This document shows positions 15,850-24,300 of a stretch of DNA of 64,000 nt, piece after piece (the first letter of the stretch is position 1; each line of letters opens with the position of its first letter). The position numbers and the translations under genes were made by a program. The DNA lies in contig JAQAZG010000009.1 of NCBI GenBank assembly GCA_027864655.1, positions 62,001 to 126,000 on the forward strand, written 5' to 3'. The notes under the pieces were generated by a model that did no database searches, was not told the DNA's origin, and worked only from the letters and a program-made list of their open reading frames with translations. The stretch is from Oleispirillum naphthae (GTDB lineage: Bacteria > Pseudomonadota > Alphaproteobacteria > Rhodospirillales > Rhodospirillaceae).

Positions 15850-17265
15850 ATGACGGGGACCTTTCGCATCGAACGCGACGCCTTCGGCCCGGTGGAGATT
15901 CCCGCCGGGCGCTACTGGGGGGCGCAAACCCAGCGCGCCCTCGCCGTGTTCGAGGTCGGGGAGGAACGCTTCCCCGCCTGTCTGATCCATGCCGTCGGCC
16001 TACAGAAAATCGCCGCGGCGCGGGCCAACCTGCGCCTCGGCGTGCTGCCCCCCGACCTCGCACAGGCGATCGAGACCGCCGCGCGCGAGGTGCGGGAGGG
16101 CCGCTTCGACGACCACTTCCCGCTCACCGTCTGGCAGACCGGTTCCGGCACCCAGACCAACATGACCGCCAACGAGGTCATCGCCAACCGCGCCAACGAA
16201 CTGCTCGGCCGGCCCCTCGGCACCAAGTCGCCGGTCCACCCCAACGACCACGTCAACGCCTCGCAATCCTCCAACGACAGCTTTCCCACGGTGATGCACC
16301 TTGCCGCGGCGCTCGAGATCGACGGCCGTCTGCTGCCTGCGGCGCGCGCGCTGTCCGCCGCGTTCGCCGCCAAGGCGGAAGAGTTCGCCGACGTGGTGAA
16401 GATCGGCCGCACCCATCTGATGGATGCGGTGCCGATGACCGTGGGCCAGGGGCTCGACGCCTTCGCCCGGATGATCGCGGCGGACGTCGCGCGCCTCGAG
16501 GCGGCGCTGCCGCGCCTCCGCCTGCTGCCGCAGGGCGGCACCGCGGTGGGTTCCGGCCTCAACGCGCCGGAGGGATTCGACCGCCTGTTCTGCGAGGAGG
16601 CCGCCGCGCTCACCGGCCAGCCCTTCCTCCCCAATCCCAGCAAGTTCGAAGGCATGGGCGCGCACGATGCGCTGGTGGAGGCGTCGGGCGCGATGCAGGT
16701 GCTCGCGGTGTCGCTGATCAAGATCGCCAACGACATCCGCCTGCTCGGCTCCGGCCCGCGCTGCGGCCTCGCCGAGTTCGTCGTCCCCGACGACGGCCTC
16801 ACCTCGTCGATCATGCCCGGCAAGCGCAACCCGACGATCGCCGAGGTGGTGGCGCAGACCGCCTTCCTGGCGATCGGCAACCACACCGCGATCACCATGG
16901 CGGGCGCCGCGGGCACCTTCGAGCTCAACGTCGCGAAGCCGGTGCTGATCCACGCCCTGCTGCAATCGGTGCGCATCCTCGCCGACGGCATGCGCGTCTT
17001 CACCGAAAAGCTGGTGCGCGGCCTCGACGTCAACCGCGAGCGCCTCGCCGCCAACGTGGCGAACGCGCTGCTGCTCGCCACCGCGCTCAACCCCGTGCTC
17101 GGCTACGACCGGGTGGCGCAGATCACCGCCCGCGCCGTAGCCGAAAACATCACGCCGCGCCAGGCGGCGGCCGAACTCGGCCTGCTCTCCGCCGAAGACT
17201 ACGACCGCCTGGTCGATGCCGTTGCGATGACGCGCCCCGGCGCGCCGCGTCCGGTGCGCCGCTAG
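15850..17265 (+). CDS. fumC: Fumarate hydratase, class II
   Basis: 471 residues from ATG 15850, chosen because GGAGG lies seven bases upstream; ATG 15838 would add four residues. Class II hallmarks are GSGTQTNMTANEV near 98, NDHVNASQSSNDS near 140, GRTHLMDAVPMT near 188 and SSIMPGKRNP near 320, which includes the catalytic Ser loop. It converts fumarate to malate and is oxygen-stable. It follows the DASS permease by 13 bases and ends the operon, convergent with tctA ten bases away. Its place in this cluster suggests it processes fumarate released by the lyase or imported acids rather than serving as the only TCA fumarase. Confidence 0.9.
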   Translation: MTGTFRIERDAFGPVEIPAGRYWGAQTQRALAVFEVGEERFPACLIHAVGLQKIAAARANLRLGVLPPDLAQAIETAAREVREGRFDDHFPLTVWQTGSGTQTNMTANEVIANRANELLGRPLGTKSPVHPNDHVNASQSSNDSFPTVMHLAAALEIDGRLLPAARALSAAFAAKAEEFADVVKIGRTHLMDAVPMTVGQGLDAFARMIAADVARLEAALPRLRLLPQGGTAVGSGLNAPEGFDRLFCEEAAALTGQPFLPNPSKFEGMGAHDALVEASGAMQVLAVSLIKIANDIRLLGSGPRCGLAEFVVPDDGLTSSIMPGKRNPTIAEVVAQTAFLAIGNHTAITMAGAAGTFELNVAKPVLIHALLQSVRILADGMRVFTEKLVRGLDVNRERLAANVANALLLATALNPVLGYDRVAQITARAVAENITPRQAAAELGLLSAEDYDRLVDAVAMTRPGAPRPVRR

Positions 17266-17274
17266 CGCCGGGCC

Positions 17275-18771
17275 TCAGTCCCGCATCTGCACGATCTTCT
17301 TGTGCTTCCGCAGCGCATAGACCAGCGAAACCGCGGCGAGCACGAGGAAGGCGAGCGAGATCGGCTTCTCGTAGAAGATGCCGAAGGAGCCGTTTGCGAT
17401 GGTGAGCGCGTTGCGGAACGACTGCTCCGTCATCGCGCCGAGGATCAGCGCCAGCACCAGCGGCGGGATCGGAATCTCCAGCTTCACCAGCATGTAGCCG
17501 CCGAGCGCGCACACCGACACCAGGATGAAGTCGAAGGCGCTGTAGTTGAGGAAATAGGTGCCCATGTAGCCCATGCCGAGGATCAAGGGCAGCATGATGC
17601 GCTGCGGAATCTTCAGCAGGCGCACCAGCGGCACCGCCAGCGGCAGGTTGATCATCAGCAGGATGACGTTGCCCACCAGCATCGAGGCGATGACGCCCCA
17701 GGCGATTTCCGGATGCTGCTCGAAGAGGACGGGGCCGGGGCGCACGCCGAGCATCATCAGCGCGCCGAGCATCACCGCGGTGGTGCCGGAGCCGGGAATG
17801 CCCAGGGTGAGAAGCGGCACCAGCGCGCCGCAGGAGCAGGCGTTGTTCGCCGCCTCCGGCCCGGCGAGACCTTCGATCGCGCCCTTGCCGAAGGTTTCCG
17901 GCTTCTTGCTCACCGATTTCTCCACCGCATAGGCGAGGAAGGTGGCGATGGTGCCGCCCGCGCCGGGCAGCACGCCGACGCAGAAGCCGAGCGGGCTGTT
18001 GCGCAGCATCGGCATGATCGTCGCCTTGAACTCCGCCCAGGACAGCCACACCCGGCCGATGCTCTTGGCGTCCACGTCGTAGCGCACGTCGATGGCCTTG
18101 TAGTTCTTGAACACCTCGGCCACCGCGTAGAGGCCGATCATCATCACCAGGAAGTCGATGCCGTCCTGCAGTTCGGAAATCCCCATGGTGAAGCGGATCG
18201 CGCCGGACTGCCCGTCGATGCCGATGGTGGAGAGCATGAAGCCCATGCCCATGGCGATGAACCCCTTGAGGACGCTGCCCTCCGACAGGGTGATCGTCGC
18301 GGTCAGCGCGAACAGCATCAGCGAGAACTTCTCCGCCGGGCCGAATTGCAGCGCCATCGCCGCCACCGGCGCGGTGAAGAAGGTGAGGCAGATCATCCCG
18401 ACGATGCCGCCGACGAACGAGGCGATCGCCGAGACGGCGAGCGCGCTGCCGGCGCGGCCGCTCTTCGCCATCGGGTAGCCGTCGAAGCACGAGACGATGG
18501 CCGAGGCGTCGCCGGGGGTGTTGATCATGATCGCGGCGCGCGAACCGCCGAACATCGCGCCGTAGTAGATGGCGCACATGGTGATCAGCGCGGTCGCCGG
18601 GTTCATGCCGTAGGTGATGGGAATGAGAATCGCCACGCCGGTGGCCGGGCCGAGACCGGGCAGCATGCCGATCACCGTGCCCATCAGGCCGCCGATGAAC
18701 ACCCAGAGCACGTTCGTCGGGGTCAGCGCCAGGTCGAGGCCGAGAAGCAGATTGTGGAACACCGCGTCCAT
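17275..18771 (-). CDS. tctA: Tripartite tricarboxylate transporter large permease, TctA
   Basis: 498 residues and about 12 membrane helices, including the repeated re-entrant motifs GLMGTVIGMLPGLGPATGVA near 30 and GVLPGAGGTIATFLAY near 265, plus AAIMINTPGDASAIVSCFDG near 80. This is the DUF112/TctA channel, an inner-membrane proton- or sodium-coupled importer of citrate-like and other carboxylates. It is the last gene of tctC-tctB-tctA, 13 bases after tctB. Confidence 0.93.
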   Translation of the reverse strand: MDAVFHNLLLGLDLALTPTNVLWVFIGGLMGTVIGMLPGLGPATGVAILIPITYGMNPATALITMCAIYYGAMFGGSRAAIMINTPGDASAIVSCFDGYPMAKSGRAGSALAVSAIASFVGGIVGMICLTFFTAPVAAMALQFGPAEKFSLMLFALTATITLSEGSVLKGFIAMGMGFMLSTIGIDGQSGAIRFTMGISELQDGIDFLVMMIGLYAVAEVFKNYKAIDVRYDVDAKSIGRVWLSWAEFKATIMPMLRNSPLGFCVGVLPGAGGTIATFLAYAVEKSVSKKPETFGKGAIEGLAGPEAANNACSCGALVPLLTLGIPGSGTTAVMLGALMMLGVRPGPVLFEQHPEIAWGVIASMLVGNVILLMINLPLAVPLVRLLKIPQRIMLPLILGMGYMGTYFLNYSAFDFILVSVCALGGYMLVKLEIPIPPLVLALILGAMTEQSFRNALTIANGSFGIFYEKPISLAFLVLAAVSLVYALRKHKKIVQMRD

Positions 18772-18784
18772 GGTCGCATCTCCG

Positions 18785-19258
18785 TCAGAAGGGAAGAACC
18801 GCGCCGAGAATGCCGCGCGGCAGGCTGAGCTTCAGGATCAGCGCGAAGGACACGAAGGTCACCACCGAGAACAGCACGGCGATGGTGAGGTTCTGCACGT
18901 GACGCCCGACGTTGATCAGCGAAGACACGAGGATCATGAACAGGAAGGTGGCGATGAGATAGCCGAGGTCGTCGAGCACCAGGCCGTAGGCGATGCCCGC
19001 CGCCATGGTCAGCAGGATGCGCCCCCACACCACGCGGTCCACGGCGAACCCCCAGGAGAAGGGCTTGCGCTCGGCGCTGCGGAAATCCCGGACCAGCAGC
19101 GCCGCGCCGCAACCGATCACCAGCGCCGCAATGAGAAACGGAAACGCGCGCGGACCGACCTGGTCGCCCGCATCGAACACCGGGACGGCGAACGCCCCGG
19201 CCAGATAGAACACCCCCAGAACCACGGCAAGAATGCCGGCCGTCCTATTCTTGGTCAT
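18785..19258 (-). CDS. tctB: Tripartite tricarboxylate transporter small permease, TctB
   Basis: 157 residues with four membrane helices (starting ILAVVLGVFYLAGAF; later GRILLTMAAGIAYGLVLDDL, TFLFMILVSSL and FVSFALILKLSLPRG). This weakly conserved membrane subunit accompanies TctA. I prefer ATG 19258 (MTKNRT), as GGAG lies eight bases upstream; an ATG at 19264 has its GGAG too close. Confidence 0.87.
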   Translation of the reverse strand: MTKNRTAGILAVVLGVFYLAGAFAVPVFDAGDQVGPRAFPFLIAALVIGCGAALLVRDFRSAERKPFSWGFAVDRVVWGRILLTMAAGIAYGLVLDDLGYLIATFLFMILVSSLINVGRHVQNLTIAVLFSVVTFVSFALILKLSLPRGILGAVLPF

Positions 19259-19345
19259 CCCCATCGCTCCATCGGTTCGGAACGCCGGTGCGGAAAGGGC
19301 GTCGCGCCGCGTTCCGCACCGGCCGGAAGTCGGAAAAACGGGGAC

Positions 19346-20335
19346 CTACTTGATCAGGCCGACGCTCTTCAGGCTATCCCGCATCAGGACGTCCTGCTTG
19401 CCGAGGAAGGCCTCGTGCGCCGCGGCGTTCTGGTAGAACGAATCCCACTCCAGGGTTTCGAGCGACTTCTTCCAGGTCGGGGTCTTCACCATCTTGGCGA
19501 TGGTGTCGTTCCAGAACTTCTTCTGCTCCGCCGAGAGACCCGGAGCGGCGATCAGGCCGCGCCAGTGCGGGAACACGAAGTCCACGCCCTGTTCCTTCCA
19601 GGTCGGCACCTCGGGGATGGCGGGCACGCGCTCGGGCGAGCTCACCCCGAGGAGGCGGATCTTGCCCGCCTTCACCTGCTCCAGGGTTTCCGCCAGGCTG
19701 ATCGTGATCGCCTGGATGTGGCCGCCGAGAAGCGCCGGAATCTGCTCCGAAGCGGTCTTCGGATAGACCACGAACTTCACCGCCTTCGGGTCCGCGCCGA
19801 ATTCCTTGGTCAGGGTGAGGAACTGGATGTGGTCGTCGTTGCCGAGCGCCGGGCCGACGCCGATGTGCATGCTCGACGGGTCCTTCTTCATCGCCTCGAA
19901 GAACGCCTTGCCGTCCTTCCAGGGGGAATCCGCCTTCACCGCCACCACTTCCCATTCCGCCATCAGGGCGGCGAGGGGGAAGAAATCGTGGAAGGTGAGC
20001 GGACTCTTGCCGAGAAGGTTGTTCTGCAGAATCAGCGGCGAGGTGGCGGCGAGGAACTCGCCCTGCCCCTCTTTGCCCTTGAGGTAGGTCCAGCCCGCGG
20101 CGCCGCCGCCGCCCGGCTTGTTGGTGACGATGATCGGCCTATCGACCAGTTTCTCCTCGGTCAGCGCCTTCTGCACGGTGCGGGACAGGAGATCCCAGCC
20201 GCCGCCCGGACCCGCCGGAGCGATGATCTCGATCGGCCGCTGCGGTTTCCAGTCCTTGGCCAGCGCCGCCTGCGCGCCTCCGGCCACCAGGGCAGCGGCG
20301 ATCAGGCCGCTCAACACACCCCATTTCCTGTTCAT
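19346..20335 (-). CDS. tctC: Tripartite tricarboxylate transporter receptor, TctC (Bug family)
   Basis: 329 residues with a signal peptide (MNRKWG start, cleavage after AQAALA near residue 26). It then has the Bug-receptor pattern: PIEIIAPAGPGGGWDLLSRT (the first ligand loop), NKPGGGGAAGWTYL near 70 and HIGVGPALGNDDH near 160. Periplasmic Bug proteins bind carboxylates such as citrate and deliver them to TctAB. It is first in its operon, transcribed away from a GntR gene at 20731, which may regulate it. No regulator of the TctDE two-component type is nearby. Confidence 0.92.
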   Translation of the reverse strand: MNRKWGVLSGLIAAALVAGGAQAALAKDWKPQRPIEIIAPAGPGGGWDLLSRTVQKALTEEKLVDRPIIVTNKPGGGGAAGWTYLKGKEGQGEFLAATSPLILQNNLLGKSPLTFHDFFPLAALMAEWEVVAVKADSPWKDGKAFFEAMKKDPSSMHIGVGPALGNDDHIQFLTLTKEFGADPKAVKFVVYPKTASEQIPALLGGHIQAITISLAETLEQVKAGKIRLLGVSSPERVPAIPEVPTWKEQGVDFVFPHWRGLIAAPGLSAEQKKFWNDTIAKMVKTPTWKKSLETLEWDSFYQNAAAHEAFLGKQDVLMRDSLKSVGLIK

Positions 20336-20730
20336 GCGATCTATCCTCCCTAGCTTTACGCGTTATGCATGACGATCCGCACTACAGGGGGGCGCGGCGG
20401 AAGCCTGCGCCTCCGCCCCGCCGCCCGAGAAGGACGTGCGGCTCCGGTTTCGGAAACCATCCGCGCGATGCCGGGGCGATGCGGCAACGCCGCGCCCAAG
20501 CGCCCGGAAGAGACGCCGGACTGCGGCGCGCCGGACCGGAGGATTGCCTCACGTCGATCATGTTTTCGTATATGGGTATGCTCCGCCGCAACAAAACACG
20601 GGCAGGTGGAAATCCCGAAGACGGAGGTCTTCTTTTCCGGGACAAGCCATCGCGGAAAACTTCCGGTTGACATTCCCGCCGGAGTATTCAAGCATGGACC
20701 GGCAAATTGGTCCGACAACCCGATGATACC
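20336..20730. other. Divergent control region between tctC and a GntR gene
   Basis: About 395 bases with no supported gene. It carries TTGACA at 20667-20672 and the palindrome-like TTGGTCCGACAA at 20707-20718, immediately before the GntR start. Open frames here are short and lack Shine-Dalgarno sequences. Confidence 0.55.
20707..20718. promoter_or_regulatory. Possible FCD-GntR operator (TTGGTCCGACAA)
   Basis: The sequence approximates the TTGGTNNGACNAA pattern of FadR-like regulators and lies just before the regulator's start codon (20731), where it could mediate autoregulation. I found only this one copy in the window, so support is limited. Confidence 0.4.
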
Positions 20731-21447
20731 ATGACCGACATCGATACGCAGACTCTCGACTTCACCCCCATCGCGCGCCGCCAGATCTCCGGCGAAGTGG
20801 CGCGGCAGATCCAGCATCTGATCGCCACCCGCCGCCTGCGCGAGGGCGACCGGCTGCCCACCGAACGCGAGCTGGCCGTCGCCTTGAACGTCGGGCGCGG
20901 CGCGGTGCGCGAGGGACTGAAGCTGCTGGCCGGCCTCGGCATCATCGAAGCGCGCCAGGGCGCGGGCAGTTTCGTCAAGGAACCGCAGCGCCTCGTCCTT
21001 CTCGATCCTTCGCTCGTCGGCTCGGAGGAACGGCTCGACCTGCTCAAGCAGGCGACCGAAACGCGCCGCGTCCTCGACGTCGCGGTCACGGAGATTGCCG
21101 CCGCGACGATCTCCGACGAGGACCTCGAGGAGATTCGCGTCTTCCTCGAGAAGATGGACGCCGAGCCCCGCCGCACCAAGCTCTCCCACTCCATCGACCT
21201 CACCTTCGAAGCCATGATCGCCAAGGCCACGGGAAATCTCTACCTCGCCGCGGTCCAGGACGAGGCGCACCGCTATTTCCGCGCCACGTGGGAGAAAGCC
21301 GGATTCATGCCGCGCCCCGCCGTCGAGCGCAGCGAGCAGCATTGGGCGATCTTCGAGGCGCTCGCCGCGCACGACCCCAAGGCGGCACGGGCGCGGATGG
21401 AGGAGCACCTCGCCCTCCAGGCCCTCCACCACTCCCCCTCGCGTTGA
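20731..21447 (+). CDS. GntR-family transcriptional regulator, FCD (FadR) subfamily
   Basis: 238 residues. Winged helix at 15-85 (RQISGEVARQIQHLIATRRL, then PTERELAVALNVGRGAVREG), followed by an FCD helical domain. In the first metal motif the usual D-x-x-FH appears as DLTFEAM, so the His is replaced by Glu; a later EQHWAIFEAL and EEHL keep the other histidines. It lies 38 bases upstream of a TRAP receptor gene on the same strand and diverges from tctCBA, so it could control either. The downstream TRAP plus dehydratase set is the simpler guess. The Shine-Dalgarno sequence is weak. Confidence 0.85.
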   Translation: MTDIDTQTLDFTPIARRQISGEVARQIQHLIATRRLREGDRLPTERELAVALNVGRGAVREGLKLLAGLGIIEARQGAGSFVKEPQRLVLLDPSLVGSEERLDLLKQATETRRVLDVAVTEIAAATISDEDLEEIRVFLEKMDAEPRRTKLSHSIDLTFEAMIAKATGNLYLAAVQDEAHRYFRATWEKAGFMPRPAVERSEQHWAIFEALAAHDPKAARARMEEHLALQALHHSPSR

Positions 21448-21485
21448 GTCTCCGAGTTCCACGAAAAAACACGGGAGCAACAACC

Positions 21486-22472
21486 ATGACAGCGTTGAAG
21501 CAGATTCTGATCGGCGCCACTGCCGCCCTTGTCGGCCTCGCCGCCGTGCACGCGGCCGAAGCGCGCCCAGTCACCGTCGCCACCGTCTACGGCGCGCGCG
21601 ACATCAGCACGCAGGCGATGGAAAAATGGAACGCCCTGTTGAGCAAGGCGACCGAGGGCCGCCTCTCCATCAATGTCATCCCCGGCGGCACCCTGGGCGG
21701 CGACCGGGAATTGTTGCAGCAGCTCTCCTCCGGCGAGATCGACATCGACCTGTCCTCTCCGGTGGTGATGCAGCACGTCGCGCCGCAATACCAGTGCCTG
21801 GAAGCGGAATACATCTACGAAAGCGAAGACCAGGGCTTCCGCGTCTGGCGCGGGTCGATCGGCCATGCCGCCTCCGATGCGATGAAGGCGAAATACGGCA
21901 TCGAGATCGCCGCCGTCGGCCGCCGCGGCGGCCGCGAGATCACCGCCGACAAGCCGATCCGCGAACCCTCGGACCTGCAAGGCCTGAAGTTCCGCGTCAC
22001 CAACGACCTCCGTGCGCGGGTGTTTTCGGCCTATGGCGCACAGCCCGCCCCCCTGCCGCTTTCCGAACTGTACGGCGCACTGCGCCAGGGCGTGTTCGAC
22101 GGACAGGAGAACCCGCTCTCGACGATTTACAGCCTGCGCTTCCACGAAGTGCAGAAGTACATCAGCATGACCAACCACGTCTGGACCTACAACCTCGTTC
22201 TGGTGAACAGCAAGTTCTACCAGGGCCTCGGCAAGGACCGCGCCGCCTTCGACAACACCCTCTCCCAGGCGATGGACTGGCTCTACGAGGCGGTCGCGAA
22301 GGAGGACGCGCGGGTCCGCGCGGCGATCGAGAAAAGCGGCAAGGCCACGTTCATCACGCCCGACGTCGCCGCCTTCCGCAAGCAGGCGCGTCCGGTCCTC
22401 GCCGCCTATGCTGCGGCCAACTGCCGGGCCGGTCTGCTCGACGAGGTCGATACATTCGCCGCCAAGCCTTAA
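21486..22472 (+). CDS. dctP: TRAP transporter solute-binding protein, DctP family
   Basis: 328 residues with a signal peptide (MTALKQILIG..., cleavage near AAEA at residues 23-26). Family features are INVIPGGTLGGDRELLQQL near 55-75, the specificity block IREPSDLQGLKFRVTNDL near 158 with its conserved Arg, and GVFDGQENPLSTI near 206 (the Q-E-NP motif of the sugar-acid branch of DctP). Together with the dehydratase downstream, this favours an aldonate or uronate substrate. First gene of a dctPQM-dehydratase operon. Confidence 0.9.
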   Translation: MTALKQILIGATAALVGLAAVHAAEARPVTVATVYGARDISTQAMEKWNALLSKATEGRLSINVIPGGTLGGDRELLQQLSSGEIDIDLSSPVVMQHVAPQYQCLEAEYIYESEDQGFRVWRGSIGHAASDAMKAKYGIEIAAVGRRGGREITADKPIREPSDLQGLKFRVTNDLRARVFSAYGAQPAPLPLSELYGALRQGVFDGQENPLSTIYSLRFHEVQKYISMTNHVWTYNLVLVNSKFYQGLGKDRAAFDNTLSQAMDWLYEAVAKEDARVRAAIEKSGKATFITPDVAAFRKQARPVLAAYAAANCRAGLLDEVDTFAAKP

Positions 22473-22485
22473 GGCGGGCACGAAA

Positions 22486-22989
22486 ATGACCTCTCCCCTG
22501 CGCCGCTTTGCCGAGGCTCTCGGCACGGTCTGGATGGCGATCTCGGTGGTTCTGCTGTTGGTCACGGTGCTGACCGTGCTCTGCCAGATCGCCTTCCGCT
22601 ACCTCCTCGCGTTTCCCCTCGCATGGACCGAGGAGGTCTCGCGGCTCGCCCTCGTCTGCGCGGTCTATGCCGGGCTGCCCCCCGCCTACCTCAAAGCCGA
22701 GCAGATCGTCGTCGATTTCTTCGTCGCCAAGCTGCCGGAACCGCTGTTCACCGGGTACGTGATCGGCCTCAAGGCGGTCTCGGCCGCGGTCATCGCCTAC
22801 CTCGCGGCCGGAGCGTTCCTGCAGATCGGCGCGACATGGGAGATGACCCTGATCGCCCTGCCCACCGTCCCGGTGGCGGTGGTCTATGCGATACAGGCGG
22901 CCTCTCTTGCCTGCTTCGCCCTGCTGATCGTGATCACCTGGCGGGATCCCTGGGTCTACATCCCGCGCGAAGTGGGGGATGATACCTGA
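22486..22989 (+). CDS. dctQ: TRAP transporter small permease, DctQ
   Basis: 167 residues and four membrane helices, with the family pattern CQIAFRYLLAFPLAWTEEVS (R-Y then W-x-E-E) at the end of helix 1. It starts 14 bases after dctP and overlaps dctM by one base (TGATG), so the three are translationally linked. Confidence 0.9.
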   Translation: MTSPLRRFAEALGTVWMAISVVLLLVTVLTVLCQIAFRYLLAFPLAWTEEVSRLALVCAVYAGLPPAYLKAEQIVVDFFVAKLPEPLFTGYVIGLKAVSAAVIAYLAAGAFLQIGATWEMTLIALPTVPVAVVYAIQAASLACFALLIVITWRDPWVYIPREVGDDT

Positions 22990-24287
22990 TGCTGCCGATT
23001 TTTCTCACTCTCGCCCTCGTCGGCCTGATCCTTGCCGGGTTGATGCTCGGTCCGGCGGCGGGCCTCGCCTCGATCATCGGCGGCCTTTCCCTGTTCGGCG
23101 ATCCGCTCGGCAGCCGCGTGCCGATGATGATCAGCCGCTTCTCCATCGACCGCATCGACAACTTCCTGCTGCTCGCGATCCCGTTCTTCATCCTCGCCGG
23201 GCGGCTGATGAACACCGGCGGCGTGACGCTCAGGCTGTTCGACTTCATCGCCGCCCTGGTGCAGCCGCTGCGCGGCGGCCTCGGGCACGCCAACGTGCTC
23301 GCCAGTTTCGTCTTCGCCGGAATGTCGGGCTCGGCGACGGCGGATGTGGTGGGCCTGGGCGCGATCGAGATGAAGGCGATGCGCAGCAACGGCTATCCGG
23401 AAGGATTCTCGGCGGGAGTCACCGCCGCCTCCTCGCTGCTCGGCCCCAACATCCCGCCCTCGATCGTGCTGATCGCCTACGCGGTACAGGCGGAGCAGTC
23501 GGTGGCGACGCTGTTCCTCGCCACCATCGTCCCCGGCATCCTCCTCGCGCTCTGCTTCATGGCGTGGGTCGCCTACCGAGCCTCCCGCCTGCGCCTCCCC
23601 ACGGGCGACTGGCCCGCGCTCGGCGAGATCGGACGCAAGGCGGCACACGCGCTGTTGCCGATACTCACCCCGGGGATCATCCTCGCCGGCATCTACGGCG
23701 GCGTCTTCACGCCGACCGAGGCGGCGGCGATCGCGGTGCTCTACGCCTTCTGCCTCACCAAGTTCGTCTACCGCGAACTCACCTGGCGGGCGCTGCTCGA
23801 ACAATTGAAAGGCACCGCGCTCGACACCGCCACCTTGATGTTCATCATCGCGATGACCTCGGCCTTCGGCGTGATCATGCTGCGCCTCGGCCTGCCTCAG
23901 GCGCTGGTCGGGCTGATCGCCGGCATCTCCGAAAACCCCACCGTGGTGCTGTTCCTGCTGATGATCGTCTGGCTGCTGGTCGGATGTTTCATGGCCCAGA
24001 CCCCGGCGATCATCATCCTCACCCCGATCCTGATGCCGATCGCCGATCGGGTCGGACTCGACATGATCCACTTCGGCGTGGTGATGGCGCTGACGCTGAC
24101 CGTCGGCCTGCTCACCCCTCCGGTGGGGATGGTCCTTTACGCCCTCAAGAAGGTGGCGATCGTACCGATCGGCACGCTGTTCAAGGTCAGCGTGCCTTAC
24201 GTCATCATCGCCATCGGCCTGATTTCCACGCTGATTCTGATTCCCGAATTGGTGACGGCCCTGCCGCACGCATTCGGACTTTACTGA
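22989..24287 (+). CDS. dctM: TRAP transporter large permease, DctM
   Basis: 432 residues, polytopic, with the SGSATADVVGLGAIEMKAM loop near 118, the GPNIPPSIVLIAY segment near 155 and the TVGLLTPPVGMVLYALKK block near 378. These are the standard DctM landmarks of the ion-coupled channel. It is followed 14 bases later by the enolase-superfamily gene, so transport and the first catabolic step are co-transcribed. Confidence 0.93.
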   Translation: MLPIFLTLALVGLILAGLMLGPAAGLASIIGGLSLFGDPLGSRVPMMISRFSIDRIDNFLLLAIPFFILAGRLMNTGGVTLRLFDFIAALVQPLRGGLGHANVLASFVFAGMSGSATADVVGLGAIEMKAMRSNGYPEGFSAGVTAASSLLGPNIPPSIVLIAYAVQAEQSVATLFLATIVPGILLALCFMAWVAYRASRLRLPTGDWPALGEIGRKAAHALLPILTPGIILAGIYGGVFTPTEAAAIAVLYAFCLTKFVYRELTWRALLEQLKGTALDTATLMFIIAMTSAFGVIMLRLGLPQALVGLIAGISENPTVVLFLLMIVWLLVGCFMAQTPAIIILTPILMPIADRVGLDMIHFGVVMALTLTVGLLTPPVGMVLYALKKVAIVPIGTLFKVSVPYVIIAIGLISTLILIPELVTALPHAFGLY

Positions 24288-24300
24288 GAGGGGACCCCAA

